From assembly GCA_947846985.1 (NCBI GenBank), contig CANTUZ010000004.1, positions 80,734,159 to 80,798,158 of the forward strand: a stretch of 64,000 bases of DNA, read 5' to 3'. The notes beneath the pieces are model-generated. The model saw only the letters and a program-made list of their open reading frames with translations, did no database searches and was not told the origin of the DNA. Of the stretch, positions 38,099 through 50,262 are shown piece by piece. The DNA comes from Fratercula arctica (lineage: Eukaryota; Chordata; Aves; Charadriiformes; Alcidae). Made by a program: the position numbers and the translations under genes. Numbering within the stretch: the stretch's first letter is position 1; each line of letters begins with the position of its first letter.

Positions 38099-38128
<30 letters not shown>
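38099..38128. repeat. T30 homopolymer
   Basis: Run of 30 T in the downstream intergenic region. It could be the poly(A) tail of a minus-strand insertion, but no body is recognised. Confidence 0.93.
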
Positions 38129-38131
<3 letters not shown>

Positions 38132-40020
38132 CCTCTGCATTTGAAAGGCTGTTTGGACACAGCCCTCAGCAAGGCTTGCAAATTAGCTGACACTTATCAA
38201 AACCGCTGCTGCTGTTTGGATTTAAGGGCGTTTCTTGCCTTGGTATATATTAATGCAAGGCTAGAGAAAATGCAGCTAACCCTAGGTATTCGTGCCTGCC
38301 CAATGCTACGCCAGCACGTCGTCTTATACTCACATTTCCCTCGAGGAAGAACAGTGTTGACTTCATACAAGGACTACTACACTTTCACTTTCACACCCTC
38401 TGTACATCGCTATTTTATTTATGTATATTTATACACACACACATACATATCTCCACATCTATGTATGTATATATTTACACACTCACAGAATACACATACA
38501 GTAGAAATTCTTTTGTTCTAGAATATTATTTATTCTAGATATATAGACAAAATATCTGTTCTATTATTTATTCTTATTATGGTATTCTAGACTATACACT
38601 ATTTACGCATGTACCTGAAGCTAGTAACTCTTCTAAAAATCATAAAGCATTATTTGTCAGTGATGTTCGTCTGCCAAATCTGTTCTGTGAAGCTCATGGA
38701 ATATGCTTAAATCTATATAAACAACATTTCATTGAGCAGGTTTTACCTACTCTAAGGCCAATTTGCAATTTCATTTTTCTTCTCAGTTCCTGAATTATAT
38801 CCAAATTAGATTTGCTCTTTAATGTAAACACTCACACATTAACCGATGTATTATCTTTGACATATTTTGTATCTCTCAAATTCCACCTGCTGAGGCAAAT
38901 CTATTGCCTAACCTGTTATAACATATATTATTTTATATATTATCGTAGATGGATCAACTTCACGGTCACTGAAATGCTCGCAATTCTATGTGCTGGACAT
39001 TTCCCAAATATTTCATGACAGAGTCTTTGTGGCAGGAGGAATTTACTTTTTTTCGTGTGGGTTTTTCTCCTCCTGGTGTCTGAGCTGCGAGTGTTATTTT
39101 TTTACTTGTAGAAGGGGAAACAAAACAAAAACGCCAAACCTCTCCAAAAGAAACAACTTCCCTTTGAAAGCTGCCCATCCAAAGAATAATGGCAAGCAAA
39201 AAAAAAGCAGAAGAAAGCAAACATTGCCATTGCATTTAATGAACAGAACTGTCCAGTGAGTTCTGCCTTAAAAGATAAATAAATAAAAATATTGTGTTAC
39301 AGTGTGGCCAAAACAACAACAAAAAAATGTCTTCAGGAGGCCCATCTCCGGGACTGCGCCCCTTGAAAAATCATCAAATATATCATCTGAGTAGCCTCGT
39401 TATTCCTTGTCATTCCTCATTCTGTCTAATACGTCGACCATCCAAAAAAAACAAATGGAGAACAAAACGTTTCCATAAATCACAAAGTTTGTCCTACTGA
39501 GCTGCACTGAAGATAAGTAGCTGTTTCTTCCAGTCTCGATGTTTGTCTATGGCACGTACATGGTGCAAACTCTGTGGCTAAAAGAATAAGATTCATTTTA
39601 TGAACATCAAAGAGTGTGTATACATTTTGGTGTGAATAGTGAGGTGGCTTTTGGCCACTAATTTTCCCCTCAAGTTGTCATCACACCATAAACAGTTGGA
39701 AAAAAGTATTTATACAGCCTAAAGAAGAAGAATGGTTCAGTAATCACTCTACACGCTGGAATGAAATTCAAACTTCTTTTCCAAGGAGAGTTTCTCAGAA
39801 CATTTGACCATGAAAATACATTGGGAGCATAAATTAAAATACTCCAGGGTGACAACAAAGATCCGTGGGGTCTGTTCCACAGACACAGGGACCAAAACCA
39901 TATTAAAATTTGCTAATGGCATTTTCAATTAGTGATACCTTGAAAAGCAATCGTAGCCGTTTAAATGAACTATATAGGTTCAATTTCTATAAATTTCAAG
40001 CCCTGGTGCTGCATTTACCT

Positions 40021-40110
40021 TGGTGGGAGGTGTCCCTGCCCAGGGCAGGGGGTTGGAACTAGATGATCTTGAAGGTCCTTTCCAAGCCAAACCATTCCAT
40101 GATTCTATGA
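40021..40110 (+). mobile_element. CR1 LINE 3' end
   Basis: TGGTGGGAGGTGTCCCTGCC, GGTTGGAACTAGATGATCTT and the terminal CATGATTCTATGA repeat on the plus strand. Confidence 0.9.
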
Positions 40111-41941
40111 TTTACACCAAAATATTTTTGTTCTCAAATTAAATGGAACTTCAGCACGGAAACATTAGTCACTTTGCAGGAACATCTGTATGTAAAGCAA
40201 TAGTTGAAAATGCACACTTACCTTCAGGGAAACGCTTAGATCCCATCCACGTCAGTGAGCCAAACCGGCATGGTGGTCGCCCAAATCTGAGTCCAGCTCA
40301 GTGCTATAGACAAAGTTTTGAGACAACGTATAGCACTGAGGCATTAACTGCATACAGGTCCTGTGGGCGCCCAGCTTTCCCTCTTTGCCAAGCTCTCCTG
40401 TGAGGAGTAAGGGTTTTGGGCAGCTCTTGTAGTCAGGGAAGGCGAGAACTGTGCAAGAATCCCCCGAAGGAACCAGTTGGAATCTTCTGCCTCACTCCAA
40501 CACCTCCTGCATGACATTGCTCTCCGCCTTCCAGAGAAAAGTGGGCTGCATTAGCTGTCTTACTTAGCTCTCTGCCTCCAGCTTCCCTTAATTTCTGGAT
40601 ATTCAAAGAAACATTCAGTTAAAAAGTCATTTTTGGCCTGTCCCAGAAAACTGAAGTTCATCTCCAAATGTATTGGGTCACAGGTTCTGAGCTGCCCAAC
40701 TCCAGAAGAAATGGCGAAGAAAGTGTTGACTTACATGGACTTGGGCACTAACTAATGGCAAACGCTGCTCCAGAGCGTGTGACAAACTGTCAAGATTCGC
40801 TAATGGGAGTTGAAAATATGCATAAACTGAGATCTCAGGTGCAATTTCTAAATGAAATGCCAATGCCGAACCAAACTGACCACAAATACTCTTTCCCTCC
40901 TCTCCAGGGAGTGGTGACGGAGTCCCGAGTTCCGGAAAGTCAACAAACAAAGTTCTAGAAGAAATGAAAAGAGAAACAAAGAGCCATCACGAGACTTTAC
41001 AGTCACGGGTGCAGATCAGCCCAGATCTGCCTATAGAGAGTCCAGCATTTTGGTATAGGAATCATGCTAAATTTTTTAATATTTATAGGGATTTGGCTCA
41101 GGGGGCTTGCTATCAATCAAGCAGGCAGTTTTATGCTAGCAAAGGTATCCTCAACAAATATTAACAAACACTTAACACTCATTGCTATCAAACTTTGGAG
41201 TATAAATAAATTTTATGCTTTTAGAAACTGGCAAATAGCAATTCATAAGCAGCATCTCTTGGAACTTGGCTACCCCTATAATGTAACTGTAAGGAAAGAT
41301 CTGACCTGCAGAATCACAGTTATTGCTTTCTAATTATTTACTTTACTTTTTTCCCCCCTTGCACGCTGTTATTTTTTGTATATTTTAAAACACTCAGAAC
41401 ATACGAACAGGCCCTTAATCATCCACAAAGCAACCTGCGCTACCGGATCCTCAATATTTGTCCAATATTCGAAATCGGGTTTTGCAGGCCATCAGCATCG
41501 CTGACAGCGGCGTTTGGCACAGGAGTCAGAGTCCTAAAGCAGAAACGTAAGTTACAACCATACAGAAAGAGAATGTAAACCTTTGCTTTAGATTTAGCAT
41601 GTATTGATGTCTGATTAAAACTCAGAGGCTGAAACGCAACCATTATAATCGGGTTCCTAAAGCCGCCTCTGATTTTTCAACCCAATTAGTAATTCATGCA
41701 TTTTGATCAAATTTTCACTCTCTAGTAATTCTTTAAAGGCGATCTTTGAACATGAGCTGCGCAGCACGTCCTGTGATCAGACAGATCCGACCCAATTCAG
41801 TAGCTTTGTTTACGGGGCAGCTGCCAAGCCCTGAGTCACGGAGTCAGCCTGCGACATGCCCGCTTGTATAACTTGTGTTCTTTGGCAGCATCTGAGGCCT
41901 TCGCATGCCTGGTGTTGGATATGTAACTCCACTCACGTATC

Positions 41942-41960
41942 AAAAAAAAAAAAAAAAAAA
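41942..41960. repeat. A19 homopolymer
   Basis: Simple A tract in intergenic DNA. Confidence 0.85.
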
Positions 41961-43664
41961 TTAAATGGAGTGATAAATTTGTATGAAATTAGTTTTAAAA
42001 CTGTACTCACTAAACCCAGCGGAGATCCAGTGTGTGTTTTCACACCCTGCACCACCCTCTTACCTGGTGGCCAAGGAAAGGAGGAAAGCGTGAAGCTGGT
42101 AAGAAGCAAACCTCTTGCCAGACATTGCGTTTTTCATTAAAAGAACAACTCTAAAATGCACCAGGACACCGTCTCGTCTCCGATAGCACAACCGGGTGGG
42201 CACACCAAAAGAGTAAACTCAATCAATTTATCACACGTACCATCGACTTCAGCCTCCCGCAGACCAACAGCCACCTCCATGCGGAGGGAGGAAGCACGGG
42301 CCGGTCTGTCTGTTTCACGCTCTCTTCCCACCTACTTAATCGAATTTGGGCAAGGACAAGGGGAAAGGGTCGTAAACATCAAGTACATTTGTCTGCTTTT
42401 TAAGCTAAAGTTGAATGCGATCCTGAAATAATCGGTCTCCACCATTCAGAGACCTGTTCCGCTGTTGTGCTGCAGATTTCCTACCTCCAGGAGTTGTTTC
42501 CCAACTAAACAGCTCAAGAACAACAACAACAAAAACCAATAAATGTTTCGAGAGATGATTTGCTGTGCTTCCTCTAGTGTCCAGCAAATATTTAGGCTTT
42601 TTAAATCACCACCTTTTAGTCAAACAGACAGCATTTCAGTTCTGGATTAAAAGAGTTTCTAGTCTGTTATTTTTTTCCTCCTAAAACAGAAGTTTAATTT
42701 AACAGAACAGACAGATAGATTTAACAGAACAGAGCAGATAAGAGTTAGTTGGAACAACCAATTCTTATCAATTTGATGACTCCGGCATCCTCTTTAGGTG
42801 GTATAATACAATCTGATTTCATATCAGATTTTAAAGCTTGTCAGAGCTTGCTTAGCTGTTCCTATTTATCTTTCTCTGGAAAAGAAAGGAAATGTTTTGT
42901 TTGCGTTCTTGTCTCATTTTGCCTTTGAGGATTTCAGTGGCCCAGGTTGAAATCCAGAATATTAATTACCTTGTATACCATTACGTCAACGTGATCTGGA
43001 GGAAACAGATTTTTCTGGGTTTCCTGTTTTAAACGATGTGGGTTAGAGTCAGGCAGAGCACGTGATAGTTGAGGACTGGGGCCTCTCTACATGCAATCAG
43101 TTCTTTCTCACCTAACAAAGCACTGTTTTTCATTTCGTGCTCTGTTAGTGGCGGGCTGAAATGAAATTACATTATTATTTTTCATATTTGACCCTTCCAC
43201 ACCTACAACTTCATGTTTTTACACTTTGAGGTAGGGTGTCTGACGGTCAAGGTCAAGGTGAAGGTAGTCATTAAGGAAGGGAATCTGTAGAGCTTGAGGT
43301 CACCTTAGCGGACACAGAATCCGAACGTTTCCCCCCATGTTTAGGATCAGACTGCTATTGGGTTAGTTTCACTTGAATTCTGGTGAAACACAGTCACCAA
43401 ATGGCTAAATATAGAAGAACTGGAAGAGGAATCTGTCATCCACTGGCTGGAGATCAGTCCAGAGCCTGAGAGACAAAGTATCAAAACTCCTATGGGGGAA
43501 GAACATGAACCAGCTCCAGTGAAGAGAATAAAGCGTAAGGAGACAGACAAGAATCTACCCAAGCTGCAGGAAAGCCTTGTTAGAGGCACCTCTTCTTCAA
43601 CAGAGAACTCTATGATGTTCTAGATCATCTAGATAGATAATCTCATCTAAGCTCCCTGTCCCAT

Positions 43665-43728
43665 GAAAGGTTGGACCAGGTGATCTTTCAAGGTCCCTTC
43701 CAACCTGGCCTGGTCTACGGTTCTGCAC
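43665..43728 (+). mobile_element. CR1 LINE 3' fragment (short, diverged)
   Basis: AGGTTGGACCAGGTGATCTT and GGTCCCTTCCAACCTGG are typical of the CR1 3' end. The terminal repeat is degraded (ACGGTTCTGC). Confidence 0.8.
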
Positions 43729-43869
43729 TTTACTTTAACCCCCTCTACATGGGCCATACTATGGTGCTCCTGGAACTACTCACTTGCAGACCACCACAGC
43801 ATCCCACCACCGGCCTGAGCTCTCCTCTGTTGATGAACTGCTCATGACAGATGGCAGCAAGCAACAGCA

Positions 43870-44010
43870 TAGATATAAATATAAATATAAATATAAATAT
43901 AGATATAGATATATAGATATAGATATAGATATAGATATAGATATAGATATAGATATAAATATAAATATAAATATAAATATAAATATAAATATAAATATAA
44001 ATATAAATAT
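43870..44010. repeat. (ATAGAT/ATAAAT)n hexanucleotide microsatellite
   Basis: About 140 bp of hexamers arranged as ATAAAT units, then a core of ATAGAT units with one small slip near 43911-43917, then ATAAAT units again. It creates long but meaningless reading frames on both strands. Confidence 0.97.
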
Positions 44011-46060
44011 CCACCGTACAGTGGCTGGCTAGGAATTTCCTTCCTAAAAGAAAGTAAATTCTAGGCTTTGGGTCAGAAGGAAGAGAAGGGCAAAATGCCT
44101 TTTGGATGCAAAGTTCTTGGTTTCTCTTGCAACCACTGAGTGTGGCTGCAAAGTTCCACCTCCCATGCCAGATCCAGAGGTTTGGAAACTATACACAGAA
44201 GAATGGGCTGCAGGATTTTATCTCCTACCAAGTAACTGATAACAATGGTGGTAACTGTAGTGTAACAGTGGGGAAAAAAAAAAAAAAAACAGAAACACAC
44301 AAACAAACAAAAAAACCACAAAAACCTGAAACCAGTTGTGAGGTTGGGTGGCTGCCTGAAACAGCAGAGGTCCTGCTTCCACGTGCACATCCTGATGAAG
44401 GAAGGGAAACTTCTATTTACGGTAGAAAAACACCCAAATGAGTGCTGGTAGCAGCATGAGGACACCACGCACAATGTCGTCGTCGTTTCTGAGTTACCCC
44501 TGAAGGACAGAAAGAACACACGTAATTCAGACTGAGGTTTTTTTTCCTAAGCTGGCCTGGAACTGGTGTGAAGGGGAGATATCTAACATTTCAAAGGGCT
44601 TCCTAGGCTGCTACATTAAGGAAACTCCAGACTTGACAGACTGGAGTGGAGTAGATACCTCCAACATCAACTTCAGCCCAGGAGGAGGTCTGGGGACGTT
44701 ACTGTACCTGCCTTCCTCTCCCTTCTTTGGCTCGCGCAGCAGCAGGAACTGATCCACTCATCTGGAGGATGGAACAAGTGCATCCTTGGCTGCTCCTACT
44801 TCTGCAGCTGGTAAATCGTGGTGAAAACGCGGCTCAGAGAGCAACCCGGCAAAAGGGGCTGAAAGGCCAAGGAGGGTCCCTGCTGCAGCATTTACTGAGA
44901 TACAGTATTTTCCGGCTTTGCGAAAGCAGACAGCTTCCAAGATGGAGGGCCAATTAACTGGGATTACTTCAGTAAGGCAGCTTCCTCACATAAAAAAAAA
45001 CCCTCAAGTTCTCAATTAGTAAAATATTCTCACACCGCTAATTTCCCGCGATCTCATTTCTCAGAAGACACTGCTGGCTGTGCTAGCATCGTGTTCAAAA
45101 GGCTTTTAATATTTTCTAGCGTTAAGGGGAAAAGCAGACGTCTCATTTTATCCAAACGATAAAAAAAAATGCTCTATACGAAAGTTTTATTCTCAGTGAT
45201 AAACACAACCCTGAATTTCCTCAGTCTATTTGAGACTAGCAGTACTAGATGCACTTAGGTTATTTTGCATGGCAGGGAGCTCAGGGCAAAAAGTCTATTT
45301 CAAAGACTTTCGACGCTGTAACACCATACATTGCATTTCCAGCGTTACTGGCCAAAACTCGTATCATTTATTCTCAAGAATCCACGACCTGTTTGGAACT
45401 GAAACTCCCTTTGACCCTGTGTAAGTGCGTGCTGCGATGACCCCGTTGTGTAGGGGTAGCAATTCTAATTTTTTAGTTAGTAACCGATATTCAAATATGA
45501 TTTCCATTTTCTCCTGAACGCTAGTGGTCACACATTTATCATACTATTGCAAAGAGAGTAGGTTTCAGTGTACAGTATGTTTTAGAAGGGAAGAAACTGC
45601 CTGGGGAAAGAGTTGAAAGATCATTTCTTTCTATTAATACTCAAAAACAGGTACATAACAGAGCACACCGTACCTTCCTTACTCTCTTGTAAACACTTGC
45701 AGTAGCCAGGCAGGTTTTTGAAGGCCACATTGCATTATTATGGGAAAAGCTCCAGAAAAAGGCTGAACTGCAATGCTTCTCCTATCATATGTGGCAATCT
45801 GTAGTAACAAGCCTGTGACCTGTACCACCGACCCTTTAATTCATAAGTTTTTGAAAAAAGAAACATTATTTAAATAGCTCCATGTGTGCCTTTATTTGTT
45901 TGGGTGGGGTTTTTTTTCCAGCTTACACATAATCACTTTTTCTATGCAGGCTCCAATAGCAAAACTAGAACAAATGTGCGCTGCCTTCTGCTTCCTTGGG
46001 TAAAACAAGAGTAACACAACTAAGTTTATTGAAAAGCTACAGCTTTGGAGGTCATGGTTA

Positions 46061-46592
46061 AATCATAGAATCACAGAATGGTTTGGGTGGGAAGGGACCT
46101 TAAAGCCCACCCAGTGCCACCCCCTGCCCTGGGCAGGGACACCTCCCACCAGCCCAGGTTGCTCCAAGCCCCATCCAACCTGGCCTTGAACCCCTCCAGG
46201 GATGGGGCAGCCACAGCTTCTCTGGGCAACCTGGGCCAGGGGCTCACCCCCCTCACAGCCAAGAATTTCTGCCTCAGATCCCATCTCAGTCTCCCCTCTG
46301 TCAGTGTAAAACCCTTCCCCCTCGTCCCATGGCTCCCCTCCCTGATCCAGAGTCCCTCCCCAGCTTTCCTGGAGCCCCTTGAGGGACTGGCAGGGGCTGG
46401 AAGGTCTCCCCGGAGCCTTCTCTTCTCCAGGCTGAACCCCCCCCAGCTCTCTCAGCCTGTCCCCACAGCAGAGGGGCTCCAGCCCTCCCAGCATCTCCGG
46501 GGCCTCCTCCGGCCCCGCTCCAACAGCTCCGTGTCCTTCCTGTACCGAGGACTCCAAAGCTGAATGCTATACTCAAGGTGGGGTCTCACAGA
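46061..46592 (-). mobile_element. CR1 LINE 3' fragment with ORF2 tail
   Basis: About 530 bp on the minus strand, starting AATCATAGAATCACAG. The minus translation contains broken ORF2-tail motifs ([20 protein letters not shown]). Near-identical to the copy at 25871-26285 and in the same orientation. Confidence 0.92.
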
Positions 46593-48060
46593 TAGGGCCG
46601 AAACTTTGGATGACGGGTCAAGAGGGAAAAGGAAGCGGAGTCTGTCCGTACCCACGCTATACCCATTTGGGCACAGGCTTTCTCAACGAGCTGCTCCTGT
46701 AAACCAGCCAGATGCCGATAAAGTGGCACAAGGAATCCGAGAGCTTCTCCACAGCCTTTGCACCTCACAACACGTGAGTGACTCGACTCTCAGAAGGTTG
46801 AGGCAGTTCACACCACTCGGGAGCACCGGCAGCAGCACCGGCAGGGGATGATGGAGGCGGGGGGATGACTAGGCAAGCTCACGTCCTGGCCATGCGGGAA
46901 GAGAGAGGTTCACGAGTACATGACCAGGCTTGCACACCTTCTGCTTTTCTGTTTTACACTTGGCCTGAGGAGGAAAGCCTCCCGGATTAACTTTTAATAA
47001 TATTTAATTTCTGAACCATGGAGGGCACTTGGCAACGTAGAGCTGCTGAAATTTCTTGGGAATTAAATTGTGCATTTATAGTTTTCTCTCTTTTGGCTTC
47101 ATGGTTTTTCTGTGCCGTTTAGCTGTCTGCTGCCACGTATCCTCGGTTCCCAAACAATTTGTGATTTCTGGTATACTGTGAAACCGTTTGTTAATACATA
47201 TGAATGTCCTCTCTCTTGCTAGAAACCTTGCACCAGCCAATGTTAAAGAAGAACAGGAATGGCCTATGAACCAAATATCAAAAGAAGAAGGAGAAAAGAA
47301 TTGCAAGCGAAAGGCCTTGTGAAATTTCTACTTCATGAGACAATTCCACGTGAAATTTATACTTGGCAGAAAAAGTACAGTGTAAATTCAGTAGCCCTAA
47401 TTTAAGCAAAAAACGTTTGCTGCAGAAAAAAGACATTCATTATAAGATCTAACTTCCTGCTACAAGAAGGTTTGTAGACATGGGCTTCTTAGAGTGTGTT
47501 GGGCCGGGGGGGAACAGGGAAAACTGATGAAGTACAAAGTGATTGACAGGCAGAGTGCCCTTTCTTTGTCTTCTCCCAACAAGCTCTTCTCAGCAAAAGA
47601 TAGGAAAAGAACATAAGAAATTGTTTGTGTTTTTGTGGGCAGGTAATTCTGAACCTCATTCCTTCTCCTCCTCTTCTTTGCAAGACCACACTCAAGTGCC
47701 TCATCCGTCCAGGAGCTTATTGAAGCCTCTTACCCTGTCCTTGGGTCTACCAAACCCCTGACCTTGATCCTAAACCTCTTTCTCAAACTGCCCACACTGA
47801 AGAAGAGGAATTTTCAAAAGTTAACAGTACCCAGCAGATTCTGGCTGGGATTGGCAGAGGGATTTAAAAAAATCAAACCGGAAAACTAAGAGTGAACAAT
47901 GAAGGTCGTAATAAATAAAACTGAAATTCCAAATAACACAAAAAGATTACACAATGTTTTCTGTTTTCATCTCTCTTACTCAGCTGGTTTTGACCTGCCC
48001 CCTAAGTGTTTACATGTGTAATACCACAGCAAAACCCAAAATTTTTCCTAAAACACTTAC

Positions 48061-48134
48061 CGAGAACCTCTCTCAGAAATAAGACTTTTGGTGAGCGTGG
48101 GTAAGGCAGGTGAGCTGCTTCTAGCAAAGGCAGC
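48061..48134 (-). other. Exon-like segment with strong splice sites, minus strand
   Basis: A 74-bp stretch between TTTTTTCCTGCAG|G and CTCG|GTAAGTG, both close to consensus. Two frames are open (one reads AAFARSSSPALPTLTKSLIS). It could be a coding or lncRNA exon of a minus-strand transcript. Not tied by homology to any gene. Confidence 0.25.
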
Positions 48135-50059
48135 CTGCAGGAAAAAACCAAACCTTTTCATGAGAATTGTGGTGAAACTTGCAGTGATGATTTTCCAGTC
48201 CTGCGGCAAGTCACCCAAAAGGTAGCACCATGGGCTAGTTTTGAGAAGACTTCTCCCCGCTTCCACAAGACCTTGAAGAACTTAACTTTAAATTGACGTT
48301 GTTGTAGCCAGCAATAGTCAGTCTTGACTTAAAGCTGCGTTGTAAACTACATCATCTCCCTTAACATCGAGACCAGAATTACATTTTCCCCAGAGAACGT
48401 GAGAGGGCTGAAATGCCAGTATACTAAATGCTTGGAAAATGTGCATGAATTTTGTCACCTTTTTTCTTTGGAAAAATATTTATAAATTATGAAAAAAAAT
48501 ATTGAAATTAAACTTTACAAATGTAAGTTTAAACATTTCCTTTCAACAAATCTAAGTTGTTGGTTTGTTTGTTTGTTTGTTTTTTTTAATTTAAATGCTT
48601 CAACTTAAAATTAAACATTTTTTTTTCCCTTGAGACAAAAATTGTCAACCGTCAGCTTCTGTTTATATTCTGATCAACAGAATTTCTAAGCACTAATGAA
48701 ATGAAATATGCAATACTTAGTTTGCTTGCATGCTTCCCTCCAGAGTCCGCTGTATGCTTTTTGGAATGCTGATTACTTCACAGTTTTTCTCTGCACTATC
48801 TATAATCCTGCTGGGAATCCAGACAGAGACAAAATTAAGCAAAATTAAATAAATTATAGAAAGCCCAGTCTTGCAATCACATTCTGCGCTGCCACCTTAT
48901 GCTTTACTACAGTTCCCATTCTCACGTTAATAAAGGATATGCTTTATTCTGAATGCGTGATCGTGCAGCAAAGAACGGCTACAATCTACAAGGGAGGGTG
49001 TGAAACAGGAAGACACTGAAGGCTGGATCCTACCTTCAAGAAGTCGACGGGCTTTTACAGTTTTCTGTAATGGAAATAGGATTTTGTATGACAAAATTCA
49101 TCTAGGTGCTTGACACCTCAGGGGCACTGAATCGTCCTTCGGGGTAGCTCTTTAACCACTTGACCCGTCGTTTTTACCCAAACCAGTGCTGCCCTTTGCA
49201 TCTAGCACGTATTTAACTAGCGGAGGAAAGAAAAAGAACACTTTTTCTGGGAAACACTAAGAAGTGAAACAGCCTGAAAGATTTCCGCCAACCCCAACCC
49301 CATTCCCAGCTACCCCACAGAAGACTATATGTCGCTCCAAGTGCTGAATTTCACATTCTAAGAACTTTGATTTGCAGGTTGAATTTTAAAGGAAGAGTTC
49401 CTGTAATGTGCAAACTCTGTTTATCTCACTAAACCTTCATTTCTGTTTGTCTGAATCTAAAGTGAAAGCAACTGGGTTTGCCCTCAGGCTTCAGTACAAA
49501 GCAAAGCAGAATGCAGAATTAGTAGTGAAGGAAGAATATTTACAGATAAAATTTCATTTTTCAAAACATTCAGGAAAAATCAGTGAACCGCAGGAAATAT
49601 GCAACTGGAAAATGAGATGGCCAGATAAGCAATAAACTATATTTTCTTTGCTGAACATGATGCCAGTTCAAATTTTCAAGAATTAACTGTGAAATGCAAC
49701 ATGAAAAACATGTGCTTGAGTCAAAAACCCAATAGCAAGATACCGAGCTAAACCTTAGCACCAAAAAAAGTCCTTATAAAGAATATATTTATAGAGGCAT
49801 TAAAGAGCACGTATATAATGTACAAATACAAATGTTAATAAAGTCTCCTGAGAAAGCAGTGAAAGTACTGTTGGTTGAATTGCAAATAAAAGATGAAAAT
49901 TACGTACTGATCATAGAAAATAACACATAGAGAGAGAAATAAATACCGCACATGTGGAGATAAACATATACGCTATTTGATCTCTACTAAAGAAAGTAAA
50001 GTTCAGGAGATTAAATTGTTTTGATTTATTATCTCAGCACGGTTAATTTGTTTCAAGAA

Positions 50060-50262
50060 AAAACTTCTTCAGGGTGAGGGTGACAGAGCCCTGGAACGGG
50101 CTGCCCAGGGAGGGTGTGGGGTCCCTTCTCCGGAGGCTTCCAAGCCCCGCCTGGATGCAGCCCTGAGCGATGTGCTCTGGGCAATCCTGCTTTAGCAGGG
50201 GAGTGGGATGAGATGATCTCTAGAGGTCCCTTCCGACTCTGAAAAATTCTGTGATTCCATGA
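50060..50262 (+). mobile_element. CR1-family 3' fragment
   Basis: Plus-strand sequence with GGAACGGGCTGCCCAGGGAG, GCTTCCAAGCCCCGCCTGG, GATGATCTCTAGAGGTCCCT and terminal CTGTGATTCCATGA. It looks like the same subfamily as the minus-strand copy at 31.5 kb. Confidence 0.88.

Noticed and set aside
43745..44032. Reading frames of 82-89 codons on both strands
   Set aside because: They are translations of the hexamer microsatellite (IYIYIY/DIDIDI type) with no coding meaning.
46564..46851. 95-codon plus-strand frame at the edge of a CR1 copy
   Set aside because: It starts inside the CR1 and has no splice or homology support beyond it.
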